Shown here: piece after piece, positions 11,351 to 24,316 of the stretch
Layout: every line of letters begins with the position of its first letter
How positions within the stretch are numbered: the stretch's first letter is position 1
Source of the DNA: Meconema thalassinum
Taxonomy: Eukaryota; Arthropoda; Insecta; Orthoptera; Tettigoniidae
DNA length: 64,000 nt
Assembly: GCA_946902985.2 (NCBI GenBank)
Contig: OX336388.2
Coordinates: forward strand, 133,054,346 to 133,118,345
Direction of reading: 5' to 3'
Position numbers and translations under genes: made by a program
Notes under the pieces: model-generated
What the model was told of the DNA's origin: nothing
Database searches by the model: none
The model's input: only the letters and a program-made list of their open reading frames with translations

Positions 11351-11965
11351 CAGAGTCAGATGGAAACATAAATATGATCTCGTGCAATGGCGTTGTCTTG
11401 GAAACCTCTGATAGCTCATTGCTCTTCAATTTAGAAGTGTTGTCATGGTAACCTCTGATGGCACTTGGCATTTTCTTTAATTCCGAAATCATTTTTCTCA
11501 TCCCTTGGCGTAATGGTAGGTCAGATCAAAAATTCTTTCAAAGTTTTAGGTAATTATTAGAGGAATATTTTCCATTTTGTACGGTTTTGATATTGTGTCT
11601 ATTAAAAGAGATATGATTAATGTTTCCCGAAAACCCCACTTTTTTCCACCCCTTTGGTCAATGTTTGGTGCTATCAAAAACTTTTCAAACATAAATTTTT
11701 GGCACTTATCCGACACATATTACGAACTTTGAATGGATTCGATATTTCACGTATTAAGAGAGTTATAGCGATATTTCACTTTTTCGAAAAAATAAGCCCC
11801 CCCCCCATTTTCACCCCTTTCAACCGATTTTGCCCATTAACGAACTCGACCGAGATTTTAAGGGAATACATATTATGTAAAACATTCAAAGTAATTGGTG
11901 TAAAATTACGTCAGTTATCGTGTCCACAAGAAACTGATATATATGTATATATATATATACTGTGC
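11351..11965. repeat. Repeat W, copy 1 (right part)
   Basis: Nearly identical to 14650-15250. Shared landmarks include CATGGTAACCTCT, TCAAAAATTCTTTCA, GGTGCTATCAAAAA, CCGATTTTGCCCATTAACGA and GTGTCCACAAGAAACTGATA. It ends in a (TA)n run. No protein family is recognised, and the 133-codon ORF across it is broken in the second copy. Positions 11966-14260 show no recognisable feature beyond short CT and TA runs. Confidence 0.7.
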
Positions 11966-14261
11966 CCATTCAACAATGAAATATGCAAATCACAGTTTGC
12001 CAGCAATGCTCAATCGGGACTATCGGGGTTCATGGGTTGTTCTCCCACTCTGTGACTTACACACTTTGGATTAAGCAGAGGATACACTTCCAAAATAAAC
12101 AAAAATCAAATCCTACTATTAAATCATTTAATTATCGAAAAATATGGCGCTACAAAAATTAATCAAATAAAAATACTGACACTCCACTTCACACTTGTCC
12201 AAAGTTGAACAAGGAATTCATATAAAACAATTACAAAATCACAATGACTGGTTTTCCAAAAACCAACAAACTTCCACTAAGTTTCACTTCCATATGGTGC
12301 CAATTCAAATTCTTTAAAATAAAGAGCTCCAAATGGCTCGGTAATGTTTACATACACTGTGTTATCAATTTAATAAACATCAATAACTATTTACATGAGT
12401 ATATCTTTTAATCATAATTATCAAAGTATGGCTAATCATCAATTAATTTTGGGCTTTCACAATGCTCATATGTTACCATCCCTCTCTCTCAAGCTAACAA
12501 CTCACTACCGTGATTGGGAAAAATCTGCGTACTCCCGAGCTACAGAAGACTACTGAACAAGGCAAACTTAAGATTACTCCCGGAATCTAATGTCTTCAAT
12601 AGAACTCGTGAATCACTGAATTATTGAACAATAAATTTAAGGATTTATCATTTTTGTCTTAAAAGACCAGTCTATTATAAGAAAGCAACGATCTGAACTC
12701 TGCAAGCGATAATAATTTGTATAAAGGGACCTCGGTTCAAAGACCGGGTCGTTCAAACAATCTTTAAACACTCCTGTGTATTATGACTCAAACAGTCCGT
12801 CCTAACCTACCGCACTACCAGCGGGCAAGGGTCTAATCTTAACTACTTGGCGTGATTTATTGCTGGGAGAGAAGAGAGCTCACAGTCTCGCTTTCACAAG
12901 GGACTGGCTACATCAGCTTTCCACACAGCTGTTTCAAATGCAATTCTCTGAATGACAAGGCTTCTAATACAAAATCATAAAACAACATATTTAGGTTCAA
13001 CAGACCTATTCTCTTAGCTTCGGTATATAATAATTATGAAGTGTCCTCATTAGCGGGTAAAAAATTTCAATAATACAACCAATATTAAGGGGCTTCAACA
13101 CGGACGACTCTGAGTTCAATCCTTTCAAATGCCTCGGGAGCAGTATCCCAATTTGGAGGACTTATAACATTAGCGACTTAGGGCAGGCCTCGCCTTTTAC
13201 CAGCGCTCATAATACAACATAAATAGCACCCTTTTTAACATACAACACACAATGCCTCGTGATCATTATCACATCTTTGAGGGCTTATACAGTTCATTCC
13301 CCACGACTAACTGTCCCTCATAATTACTTTTACCGAGCATTTCAACGCATTCCTAGCGTGACAAATTCCTTCAATGCGCTACATGGCGCTCATACATTAA
13401 TTAGCCAAGTTGCCTTCAAAGAACTAAATAAATTCAGAATCAACGTTTGATCTACATCTCAAAATATATTACTCTCCTTCCCTTAACAATAATCATTTTT
13501 ACCATAAAGAACATGTATTCATAACATGTATTAATTCATCTAAAGGAGCTCGGGAGCTACTACTTTCAATATAAAATTCATCACAATATTCATTCATTTA
13601 TATAATTATTCTTATTATTATTACGCTTGCTTTCTCATATTTATATCATTTATCATTACACTGTTATTTTACTGAATACATTCCACAAGGGATTCATTTA
13701 TTTTTCACATATTTATTATATTTCTCTCAAATTAATCGTTCAGATCGCGCAATCTTTCTTTCACCTGTTATTAAACATCCCTACTCTCTCTCTCTCTCAT
13801 GAGGATTATACGCAAATCTTCCCAAACACATAATAATAAAAATAGTTACTCACATGACGGTACGGTCAGCGACCGAATTCTCCAGCGATGGAACATTTTC
13901 GCCTGATGTGTTTCTTTCATTAATTAAATGCTCGCAAATGGCTTAATTCTAATTATTTCTCTTCTTGCACCATTGCGAGGTTGTCATTTTCTAGCCGAGT
14001 AAGGTCTATTTCCGAAACCTCTTCTCTCTTTCTCGTCGTGGAAAGTTTTTATCGTTCTATTTATAAACATGAGCCAGCTCCTATCGATGCTTCAAGCATG
14101 ATCTCACGTCCGCATGACTCGTGGTCACCCATTCTTGCGCCACATTATAACAGCCCACTTCTTAAAATCTTTCTAAGTCATTCTAAAGACTGTATTATTT
14201 CCTCTCTTCTTTTAGAAATAAAGTATGGATTCGACGCTTGAACCAATAGCACATGGGTTCA

Positions 14262-15250
14262 ATACACACATACATATATATAAACTTTTGAACTGACGGT
14301 GGTTTGGGAGTCTGGGAGATGTGAAACGCGAAGATATGTCGAAATTTTCCGGAAGTCGAAACATGGCACCCATTGCAATAGTTAGCTTTCTGTTGAAATC
14401 TACCTAAAATAGGCTACAGATAGTTAAAAAAAATACTACCATCAACGACACCTAGCTGTGAACTTGGCTACTAGATGCCACCGGAACCATCAACTCGCAA
14501 CGAACGTTGGAACTTCCCCTTCGAAGGAAAGCATACTCAGGTATTTTTAGCGCTCATAGTAAATCCGACGACTTCAGCCGGGTTTGAACCCGCGACCTTG
14601 GGCATAGAAGTTCAGCATGCTACCAGTTCCGATACCGAAGTCCCTTCCCACAGACAGATGGAAAACTGAATGTGATCTCGTGCAGTGGCGTTGTCATAGC
14701 AACTGCTGATGGCTCATCCCTTATCAATTAAAAGTGAAGTTGTCATGGCAACCTCTCTTGGCACTTGGCATTTTCTTATAATTTAAATCATTTTGCTCAC
14801 CCCGTGGCGTAATGGTGGGTCATATCAAAAATTCTTTCAGACAAAAGTTTTAGGTAATTATTGGAGGAATATTGTCCATTTTGGACGGTTTTGATATTTA
14901 GCCTATTAACAGAGATGAGATTAATGTTTCCCGAGAAACCCACTTTTTCCCACCCCTTTGGTCAATGGTTGGTGCTATCAAAAAACTTTTCAAACATAAA
15001 TTTTAGGGACTTCTCCGAAACATAGTATGAACTTTGAATGGATTCAATATTTAAGATATCAAGAGAGTTATAGCGATATTTCAGTTTTTCGAAAAGAGCC
15101 TCCCATTTTCACCCCCTTTGACCGATTTTGCCCATTAACGAACTCGGCCGAGATTTTAAGGGGATACATGTTATGTAAAAAATTTAAAGTGATTGGTGCA
15201 AAATTACGGCAGTTATCGTGTCCACAAGAAACTGATATCCATACATATAT
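14262..15250. repeat. Repeat W, copy 2 (with SINE B inside)
   Basis: The left part (TTTTGAACTGACGGTGGTTT and then TGAAACGCGAAGATATGTCG) also occurs at 22028-22190. The right part matches 11351-11965. SINE B lies between the two parts at 14436-14650. The ends are TA-rich. Function and class are unknown. Confidence 0.6.
14436..14650 (-). repeat. SINE B, 3'-truncated copy inside repeat W
   Basis: Contains GACACCTAGCTGTGAACTTG, CGTTGGAACTTCCCC and a good B box in reverse (GGGTTTGAACCC), followed by the head GGGCATAGAAGTTCAGCATG. The 3' half of the SINE is missing. Confidence 0.65.
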
Positions 15251-16159
15251 ACAGGGTGTATTTGATATGATGGAAGTCCGTTACACTGGTGATAGAAGAT
15301 GGTATTCTAAGCAAACACCTTCATGAAATTAAGTCGGATCTTAATTAGTGTAGGTGGAATTAAATCAAAAAAATCGTCGGTCAATGCCTTCGAAACGGGC
15401 TTTCACTTCGTTCCCCACAGCAGCACAGCTGACTTCTCCCCGTCACCCTCCCCTCCAGCGCTGAGGAATGTTGACAAGAGTCTGAAGTTGAGTGACCTCC
15501 TCGCCTTGTCTGCCAAAGGCATTGAAATACAGAAACCGAGCCTATGAACAGCTGATTCACACCTTCATGGGGAGTGGCTACTTGGCTAGTGATGGTGGAT
15601 CTGTCTAAGATTTTGCCAGCCTCATGGACTATGCATAGAAAATAGAAATCCTAAAGATTTGGAATTAATTTAAGGAGCTGTTGGTCTATCTTTGTGTGAA
15701 GATAGTGCAACAACTGTAATAAAATAATAATAATACTAATAATAGGCTTTTAGACACACTAACTTCTTTTATGTTTCTTTTTGGTATGTCGAGTTGCCAG
15801 ACTTTAATGTACGTAGGATTTCTTGTATGTGCCATGAAATCAATGGACATGATCGTATTAGATCCCATTCATTTACTACATGACTGAACGTAGATCGCAC
15901 CCTCGGGAAGATTAGCACTCTACCACCAGAACTACTCATGCTGACTTTTATTATTATTATTATTATTATTATAAAACTGTATTATAACAATGCATTTGTA
16001 TTTTATTTTCATTTTCGTGTATTTTCATATGTATGTACATTGTTGATTGACCAATAAATCAACAACCCCTCCCCCCCTCTCCAGTTTATGGCCACCCCAT
16101 GGCTGGAGATGAGATGGGACAATTCACAATATGTACATGTGGTACCGTAATAGTATTAT

Positions 16160-16250
16160 ATCTTGGAAGTCGTTTTCCATGGGTTCCCACTTCTACCCCA
16201 GGCAAATTCCGGGATTGTTCCTAACTTAAGGCCACGGCCGCCTTCTTCTC
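16160..16250 (+). repeat. SINE A fragment
   Basis: Same direction as the intact SINE A. It carries CCCCAGGCAAATTCC and TTAAGGCCACGGCCGCCTTC. The head is missing. Confidence 0.5.
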
Positions 16251-16254
16251 AATA

Positions 16255-16562
16255 ACCATAACCGCTGGCAGTGCAGCCCATGTAGGGCCTAGGCCTACCA
16301 AGCGACCGCTGTCCAGCCATTTGGCCTGCAGATATTAGGGTGACGCGTGGTCAGTGCATTGGGTCCCCTCGGCCATTAATCTTGATTTTCCTGACTGGGG
16401 CACTGCCTTACTGTCAGACAGCTACTCAATTGCCCTCACGAGGCTTAGTGCACCGCGTTCCAGCCCTCACGTCAGTTTCTAATATCCCTGATGGAGCCGG
16501 GAATCGAACCCAGGGCCTCCGGGTGAGAGGCAGTTGCACTGCCCCAACACCACAGGGCCGGC
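16255..16562 (-). repeat. SINE E (tRNA-derived)
   Basis: On the minus strand it starts GCCGGCCCTGTGGTGTTGGG (A-box-like), then CTGCCTCTCACCCGGAGG (resembling an anticodon arm with CTC) and CCTGGGTTCGATTCCCGG (B box). This is a pol III-type head followed by about 230 bp of tRNA-unrelated body. No second copy is in the window. Confidence 0.6.
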
Positions 16563-17320
16563 GCCTTCTTCCGAATCCTCACCTGAATTACAAAAACCCA
16601 CATTACTACAGAAACCACAAAAACACAGGTTATCACACAAATTCTACCCACACCCAGCTACATGGGGCTAAATGACCAAAATCGAAACGCCTCTCAAACA
16701 AAACATCAAGTATTTTACTTCCGTCTTGAATGCCTAGTTCTGAACAGACTACGGAATGTCGGAATTTTGTCACACTGTATTTCATTAAGTGAATGTTTTT
16801 AGTATTTTCAGAAACTAGTCAACAGAAGGTCCGACAAGGACGCCAATGATACACCAGGGCTGAGTATCGAAATTATTTTATACATGAACATCAATCAATG
16901 AATTTGACACTTACAAAGTAGGCTACAAAATACTACCGATCCTAACGTCCCAAGCCATTGCGTGGGTTGTCAACAACAGCAACAACAAGAACAACGGCAA
17001 TGCACATTTTCTTACGAGACGGTAGCGCGTATCCTCATAACAGCTGATAGCCTACCACCCCTCAAGTCAACCGGTAAGGTCAATGCTCCGATTACGTAAC
17101 AACTTCCCCTTCGCGCGTCGTCACACCTGGCTCCGCCTCGTTTCCCCCAGCTTGCCGCACCACTTTCTGCCTGATTAGTTTCTGAAATAACTAAAAACAT
17201 TGACTTTTTAATGATTAATTATCAATTTCAAGATAGGTGACAAATTTTTTACCTAGGAAGCTTAGAATAGTTTCTTCTATCACCAGTGTAAAGGACATCC
17301 ATCATATCAATTACACCCCG

Positions 17321-20300
17321 TATATATACTGAACCCAATGGTGTTAGGCTGACTGGTGTCGAACGTGGATCTCTGAGATAAATGTGTACATACCAGAGAT
17401 ACCAGAAAGAAACGAACACGAGATCTTTTGAGGGAGTTTAAGCTATAAAAACCCCTAGAGAAAATACATATTAAATCACTGTGCTGATATGAACAAATTC
17501 TGACTTTATTTGTTAATATAATGCAGGGAATAGTAGCAGAATACTGCAGTATTGGGCTGTAGGATGCATACAATTCTGGACTTAGCGTAGAGTGTTTGAA
17601 CTTTTGACAGTTTGTAAATGGCTCTAGAATTGAGGCGTGGTTTTGTGGAGCCATGTCAGTCACTGTGACCTACTTATGCCGTCTGGAGCAGGTCAGGACG
17701 GTAATATATGGGCAAGTTATTCCCCGTTACAGAATGAAAAGTCCAGGGGGAAGAGAAGATACCAGAGTAATTTAATGATTACTCGTGATTGGAGTAACTC
17801 AGAGACATGAGGATTGCTCCTATGTAAAAGTATGTCCAGGAGGCTAATTATCAAGTCGTTAAACATTGAAATCGAGGCAGATTTAATTTAACGCGCATTG
17901 ACACAGTAGAACTGAGGCTAGCGACAGGATCTGACCATGTCTTCGGGGATGAACCGATGACGCCGCGTGGGGAAGCGCTGGCAAAGGCAATTAATATTAA
18001 TTAATTGGCCGATCGATCCTCGAGCACCCAGACGGATATGTGATCAGCGAGGAAAAATGAACTATAAAACGTTATTTCAAGACCAGAAATATACGGAGAG
18101 AAGAGATGAAGCTGCAAGGAAATTTTCGACCTACTTTTTGTCTCCAAGGGAATATAAGGTCAGTGGAGAGAACAGTCGGAGTCAGTTAACCGCAGTCTAG
18201 TGCAGAGCGCATGCCGCCCGAGTTCAGAGTGGAGCGCGCGGACTTTAACCGTTTAAGTGCATCAACATAATAATCATGCAGTAAGGCATTAATTAATAAC
18301 AATTAATAAGGACAGTCGTGCCATACTTTTATAGTCGGCATTACGAGTGATTACTATTGAGTACGCAGGAAATGTACCATGTGATATACAAGGTAGGACA
18401 ATTGTAAGTGGTAATTGTACAAGTACAATGTACAATGGACGAGCGCAATATATAAGCTATGGTTAGACATATAATAGGATGTCGGATTGCGCAGATATAA
18501 ACTTTGTTATGCAAGTGGTGAAATTTTGCAGGGATACCACTGTAATTAATGCTCAGGACGATGTGCAAGCATATTTATGCGATATCAGAAATTTTTTCTA
18601 AGGATAGAAATTGATAGACAGATTGGGGAACCACTAGGAATCCTTAGGCAGAGAATCGTGACTTTCGGACGAGATGCGGGAGAGAAATGGAGGATATATC
18701 TTCAGTGCCTGCATTTTTGATATTCTGCAAGGAAAGGTCAACCATTAAGAAATGTACATAGCGATCGTGTGATTTTAGTGATGATCATTTAAATATATGT
18801 AAAATTAATAGTGTAATAAGTGATATAACGTGTTTTGTGAATAAGGAAGCAACAGCTTCGACACGGAGAAGCAAAGTGCAGTGTGTTTTGTAAGGCAAAA
18901 ATTATGTAAAATGTGTGTGGAAAGTGTAAGAATGCCTTGCTAATTTGCAAATGATGGCGGGCATTACTGGAAGAAATGCGTGGTCGGAGCCACCAGATTA
19001 ACCAATGTGAGTACCCAAAAACCACGATTTTGTAGTAATTATAGTCCACTGTATGTTGAGTGATTTCAAAATTTATAGAATATGCCAATAAGAGTCAATT
19101 TTGGGAGGTAGAACCTCGAGATATTAATGTTGTGTTGATTTTAGTCAAGTTGAGATGTCTTTGTACATCATTGAGTGGATAAATCGTTACCACTAATGTA
19201 AAAATGACAATTGAGTTATATAGAAAGTTAACGTAACGAACACGGATGTTCGGTTATTGAATACGGTTACGTTGTGTCGGTATGGGAAAATGTATGTCAG
19301 TAATAATAATAATAATAATAATAATAAATGAATACACATCAGGGAGAATGTTTTGTAAGCAAATTATATGCTAATTTGTATACTTGTGTATCCAAGCGGT
19401 AGTATTATACGTGTTGGGCTTAGTAAAGGAATTTAATATCTGAGTATATTATGATAATGGAAATAAATATGCAAGAATCTAGGAACTGGAAGGGTTTAAT
19501 AGAGAATTGAATTCGCAGCTTGATGAATAAGCTTGTAAGAGTAATTGATAGATTTTATCTTACTAATTAAAGGACGGGATCATATCACCATGGACAGGGG
19601 AGCCAGGTAATCTACTCGACGTGTGAAATCTCGTATAGCCAAGGGCTTACAGAGATATCATTGCCAGAGCGTATTTAGTGAAAAGGAAACCCTAGCCCTG
19701 AAGATATTGGAATGTTCCGGGTTCGAATCCAGTGGTGTATGGGAGGATAACAATGGACACCTCAGCATGACACCTGATATCGACCGAGAACTAGCTATTG
19801 AATAAATTCAGCTCCTGGGAGTGAATTTTTGACGGCAGGATGTGCCTGACCGTGTCATTTAACAATATGCCGGCTAGCCCAATTTGACAGGTGTATGATG
19901 AATCTCGTTCCTTCGTCTAATGTAAATGGACCTGTTGAGGCCAGCTATTAATATCCTAAGGTTAGGAATAAATGCTTAAATAATTCCATACCCTATCTTG
20001 CATACAGTTTAGTTAGATCATGTGGGATGTGCAGGCCAGTGAGACTGCACTATTGTATTTAAAACCACGTGCTACTGCTTGGAAATGAAAGAGGGGACAT
20101 AGTGAGGGACGGAGCAAGTGTTTTGTTACCGCCCGACTCAGACCCATTGTATACAGGAAGAGCCAAGGGAGAGATTTTAAACGACCCTTGAAGGGTGACA
20201 TTTAGAGTGGAAAGACTTTGAAACCCTGTTTCTAATAAAAGAATCATTGTTGTATTGTATAATGAATTTGTGAGGTTTGAAACACATTGATAATTAAGGA

Positions 20301-20724
20301 TCATTCTGATAACTTAATACTTGGCAAACTTATGAGTTGTTGAAAGTTGCATTTTTATACTGACATTGTCGCCTCTTTCCGAAGGTGGACATTAGATGCC
20401 ATATGCTATGCCCACGCAAGGGTAGCATAATATACCATCCGACACAGCGCTAACGGAATCTTTGAAATTGAACTCATGACGGCATACAGTGGAATTGCAG
20501 AAAGGGAAACTGCATAAACGGGAACTGCAGAAAAGGGAACTGCAGAGAGGGGTATAATTACAAGTAACAGTGGAGTTGCAAGTAAATATGATGGGCAACC
20601 CATAAATTGGTTAATGCATGGTAGAGCATTTTGGTGGGAAGAGAGATACAGAACACAATTGTACGCATAATGTAAATTAGGATGTGTTGAGAGTAAACTA
20701 TTAGATTGTGAAATTAAAGAGGTC
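17321..20724. other. Unassigned region
   Basis: About 3.4 kb with no recognisable gene or repeat family. It holds an (AAT)n microsatellite at 19303-19328, a short repetition of GGGAACTGCAGAAA units at 20495-20545, and a lone tRNA-B-box-like GGGTTCGAATCC near 19720. ORFs are at most 99 codons and match no family I recognise. Confidence 0.6.
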
Positions 20725-20742
20725 ACAATAGGTGACATAAGA

Positions 20743-21641
20743 CCGGTTCAAGTAGGTCTTCACCAAGGATCTGCACTAAGCCCCTATATTTTTGATCTAA
20801 TAATGGATGTCTTCTCTGAAAACTTAAGAGAACCAGCTCCTTGGTGTATGCTATTTGCAGATGATATTGTCTTATGTAGTACACACAGGGAAGAGCTTGA
20901 ATATAAACTGGAATGCTGGAGAAGAGCCATAGAGGACAGAGGCTTTAAAATCAGTAGGAATAAGACCGAATACCTGTGCCTTGGAGGAACTGGAAATGAA
21001 ACTATTCAGATGGATGGTAGCCGGCTACAGGCAAGGGACAGTTTCAAGTATCTGGGATCCACTGTATCTAACGATGTCAATCTAGATCTGGAAATTACCC
21101 ACCGAATCCAGGCTGCCTGGTTAAACTGGAAAAGGTTATCTGGTATTCTCTGTGACAGGAGACTGAATATCCAAGTAAAGGGTAAAGCCTATAAATATGC
21201 AGTGAGACCTGCAATGCTATACGGAGCAGAAACTTGGTCAACAGTGCAGTCACAGTGCAAGCGACTGGAAGTAGCTGAAATGAAGATGCTAAGATGGATG
21301 TGTGGTGTTACAAGGAACGATCACATCAAAAACACCTTCATACGAGGCAGCGTAAAAGTGACTGAAATATCAAAAACAAGTGCAAGAAAGACGCTTGCTC
21401 TGGTATGGCCACATTAAGCGCAGGGATGAGAGTTATGTAGGAAGGCGAGTGCTTGGTCTGGAGGTGGAAGGCAAAAGGGAAAGAGGCAGGCCTAGAAGAA
21501 GATGGATGGACTGCGTGCATGATGATCTCCGGGAGAAGCAGTTAACAGAAAACACTATTTGGGACCGAGGAAAATGGAAACGACTTGTCAGAAACGTCGA
21601 CCCCGCATGAACGGGAAAAGACGAAGAAGAAGAAGAAGAAG
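20743..21641 (+). pseudogene. Non-LTR retrotransposon ORF2, RT core to C-terminus (5'-truncated)
   Basis: The frame is open from 20743, reading VGLHQGSALSPYIFDL (RT motif 4), then MLFADDIVLC with the FADD catalytic motif, SFKYLGSTVS, RPAMLYGAETW and MLRWMCGVTRNDHIKNTF. A frameshift near 21400 moves the tail (LLWYGHIKRRDESYVGRR, then RGRPRRRWMDCVHDDL) into another frame, ending with a stop at 21608-21610. A (GAA)n tail follows. Perfect 18-bp direct repeats ACAATAGGTGACATAAGA at 20725-20742 and 21642-21659 are the target-site duplication. The copy therefore inserted already truncated, by target-primed reverse transcription. It lacks the endonuclease and the first RT motifs. Confidence 0.9.
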
Positions 21642-22027
21642 ACAATAGGTGACATAAGATTGTAAGTACAGTTATATGTGGAATTTGACAGTGCATCAGC
21701 GCACTTAAGAATGAATTTTATGTTAATCTCATGGTAAATGAATGAACAATCATTTGGATTTACGAGGATAAAGTGCGAATATTAGTGGATTGAAGGAATA
21801 ATATTGCATTGTTTTGTGTTATATTGTAGGGAGTGTGTTTTTGTTTATGTGAAGCCATGATTTAGAGCTCAATTAAAGTCTTTAGAATAGAGTTGTGCTT
21901 TATTATTGTAGAGTTGATACCTTTTAGTCTCAGATCAAAAATATGCAACTGCTCAGTGGGTGGACGGTACACGCCTGAGGACCGATGCTGGCTGGAGGCA
22001 GAAGCATGTTTTCCATGGAAATTACTC

Positions 22028-22190
22028 ACATGGGTACAATACATACATAAATTATATATAAACTTTTGAACTGACGGTGGTTTTGGGGTCTGGGGGATGT
22101 GAAACGCGAAGATATGTCGAAATTTTCCGGAAGTTGAAACATGGGACCCATTGCAATAGTTAGCTTTCTAATGAAATCTACCTAAAACAG
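22028..22190. repeat. Repeat W, copy 3 (left part only)
   Basis: Matches 14262-14420: TTTTGAACTGACGGTGGTTT, GTGAAACGCGAAGATATGTC and CCATTGCAATAGTTAGCTTT. The match stops at CCTAAAA. The foldback element begins 48 bp later. Confidence 0.65.
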
Positions 22191-22237
22191 TGTTATAATG
22201 ATCCTCATTATGATACAGTTTTCTGACATATAATATA

Positions 22238-24079
22238 CTGCTCAAAAAAATTAAAGCACCACTTTTTTCAAAGGCCACCGATTTTGTAAAGTTGACTCCA
22301 CAAGCTCGAAATCTCAGTATGACGTTTGTCCTGACGCCTACCAAGCATATGCTTCAGCACAACTCCCCAACTTGAGTAGTTTCGGGGTAGCGCCCCGAAA
22401 ACCAGCCCATTTTCGAAAACCGCAAATTGAAGTTTGCGAAAAACGCTGTAGGACTTGTCGCAGGTTGCCAAAGCAGTAAAAAATGAATGAGTCTAGCTCT
22501 TAAAGGTTCCGCAAACACGTTGAAATCGTTACATTTGACGTTTAAGTATTTTCAACCCCCTTCATCATCCCCTAAACATGGACTACCAATGGGGCGTCTG
22601 AGAATGTACCGGGTGTGTTAAACCACCTGAAAACCTGCACACCGTGCTCAGTTGCTGATTTCAGTAAGTTCTTAAGGCCTCCGACAATGTTCACCCCCCC
22701 CCCCTAACACCCTCAACTGGCATAGGATGAAACCACCCCCTCTCGATTCACCCGTAAGGAAGGTTTTAATCGAGATGTTTATCAGTGCTGTGAATAGGGG
22801 GGTCTTCCCCGAACGTTTCAAAAAAGGAACTGTGCCTGTGTCACCACCCCTTCGCCTGCTACCCCCGTTTTTATGATTTTTCGAATCAGGCCCTTTTTAA
22901 GGGCTGAAACGAGGTCTTATTCGCTGAAAGGGCTGCAAAGGTCCTTAGAGGTAGTGGTGACACGAAATTAACCCCTTCCGATCGTTGATTGACATTCCGT
23001 CCCCCAAAGTTGAAATTTTTGCACCCCAACCCTCCCTGTCTGGACGCGTAACGCGTCATGGCAGAGTTTTCAGAATTGGATCAAAATGAAGCTTATGGCC
23101 TGAAATCGAGCCCAAAACAGCAGGTTGAATGGAAATTCATCGGTAGGGTGAGAAACGGGACCAACAATTTTTCAAAAAAGTTAACAGCCTCTAGTAAGTA
23201 CACCCATGCATAGGCAACCCACATCACGTCATTTTTCTTCCGTTTCCACCCTTTGTATTCTATTGCCGATTATAGGCAACCCGCACGCAAGGACGTGATG
23301 TGGGTTGCCTACGCATGGGCGTACTTACTATAGACTTAACTTTTTTGAAAACCTTTTGGTCCCGTTTCCCACCCTACCGATGAATTTCCATCCAACCTGC
23401 TGTTTTGGGCTCGATTGCAGGCTATAAGCTTTATTTTCATCCAACTCTGAAAACTCTGCCATGACGCGTTACGCGTCCAGACAGGGAGGGTTGGGGGTGC
23501 AAAAATTTCAAGTTTGGGGGACGGAATGTCAATCAACGATCGGAAGGGGTTGATTTCGTGTCACCACTACTTCTAAGGACCTTTACAGCCCTTTCAGCAA
23601 TTAAGACCTCGTTTCAGACCTTAAAACTTTGTCGGAGGCCTTAAGAACTTACTGCAATCAGCAACTGAGGACGGTGTGCAGGTTTTGAGGTGGTTAAACA
23701 CACCCGGTACCATCTCAGACACCCCAATGGTAGTCCATGTTTAGGGGATGATGAAGGGGGTTGAAAATACTCAAACGTCAAATGTAACGATTTCAACGTG
23801 TTTGTGGAGCCTTTAAGAGCAAGACTAATTCATTTTTGACTGCTTTAGCAACCTGCGAGAAGTAATACAGCGTTTTTCGCAAACTTCAATTTGCGGTATT
23901 CGAAAATGGGCTGGTTTTCAGGGCGCTACCCCGAAACTACTCAAGTTGGGGAGTTGTGCTGAAGCACATGCTTGGTAGGCGTCAGGACAAACGTCATACT
24001 GAGATTTCGAGCTTGTGCAGTCAACTTTTCAAAATTTGGTGGCCTATGAAAAAAGTGGTGCTTTAATTTTTTTGAGCAG
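22238..24079. mobile_element. Long foldback element with Tc1/mariner-like ends
   Basis: The left arm runs from 22238 to about 23230, and the right arm from about 23292 to 24079 in inverted order. The outer ends are CTGCTCAAAAAAATTAAAGC and its complement, with a TA dinucleotide on each side (22236-37 and 24080-81). This is the look of a Tc1/mariner-family insertion. The loop is only about 60 bp. The right arm lacks about 200 bp present in the left arm (22693-22900). No ORF is conserved. The whole would fold into a very long hairpin if transcribed. Confidence 0.85.
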
Positions 24080-24316
24080 TATATTTACATTTCGACATCG
24101 TCGAACATAAATTTCTTAAAGTAACTATATTTAATTTTTATTTTAAGAATAAGGCAACTTAATTTCTGGATGGCCCTCGTAATTGAATCTCAGCAACAGG
24201 TTACCCAATAGAGTTTCAGTTTATATGGATATACGAGATGGCAGTGCTAAATAGTTCCATCTCAAATGGTTTAAACTAGGTAACAGTGGTCATATTATAA
24301 TTATAATTTTTATTAT

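Larger units (their letters stand above)
15252..17320. mobile_element. mariner-type TIR element, nonautonomous
   Basis: Imperfect inverted repeats of about 60 bp. The left one starts CAGGGTGTATTTGATATGAT, and the right one in reverse starts CGGGGTGTAATTGATATGAT. Both contain TTACACTGGTGATAGAAGA. TA dinucleotides flank both ends (15250-51 and 17321-22), as expected for the Tc1/mariner superfamily. No transposase is recognisable inside, and two SINE segments have landed in the middle. Confidence 0.7.

Noticed and set aside
17012..17200. 62-codon minus-strand ORF in the GC-rich block
   Set aside because: No homology recognised, short, and lies within a nonautonomous TIR element.
18060..18200. 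Promoter: TATAAAAC at 18063 with an initiator-like GAGTCAGTTAAC near 18179
   Set aside because: The two are about 115 bp apart, too far for a TATA/initiator pair, and no gene or LTR partner is seen.
19700..19740. Possible tRNA gene (GGGTTCGAATCC)
   Set aside because: No matching A box or cloverleaf arms at the right spacing. It may be a SINE remnant.
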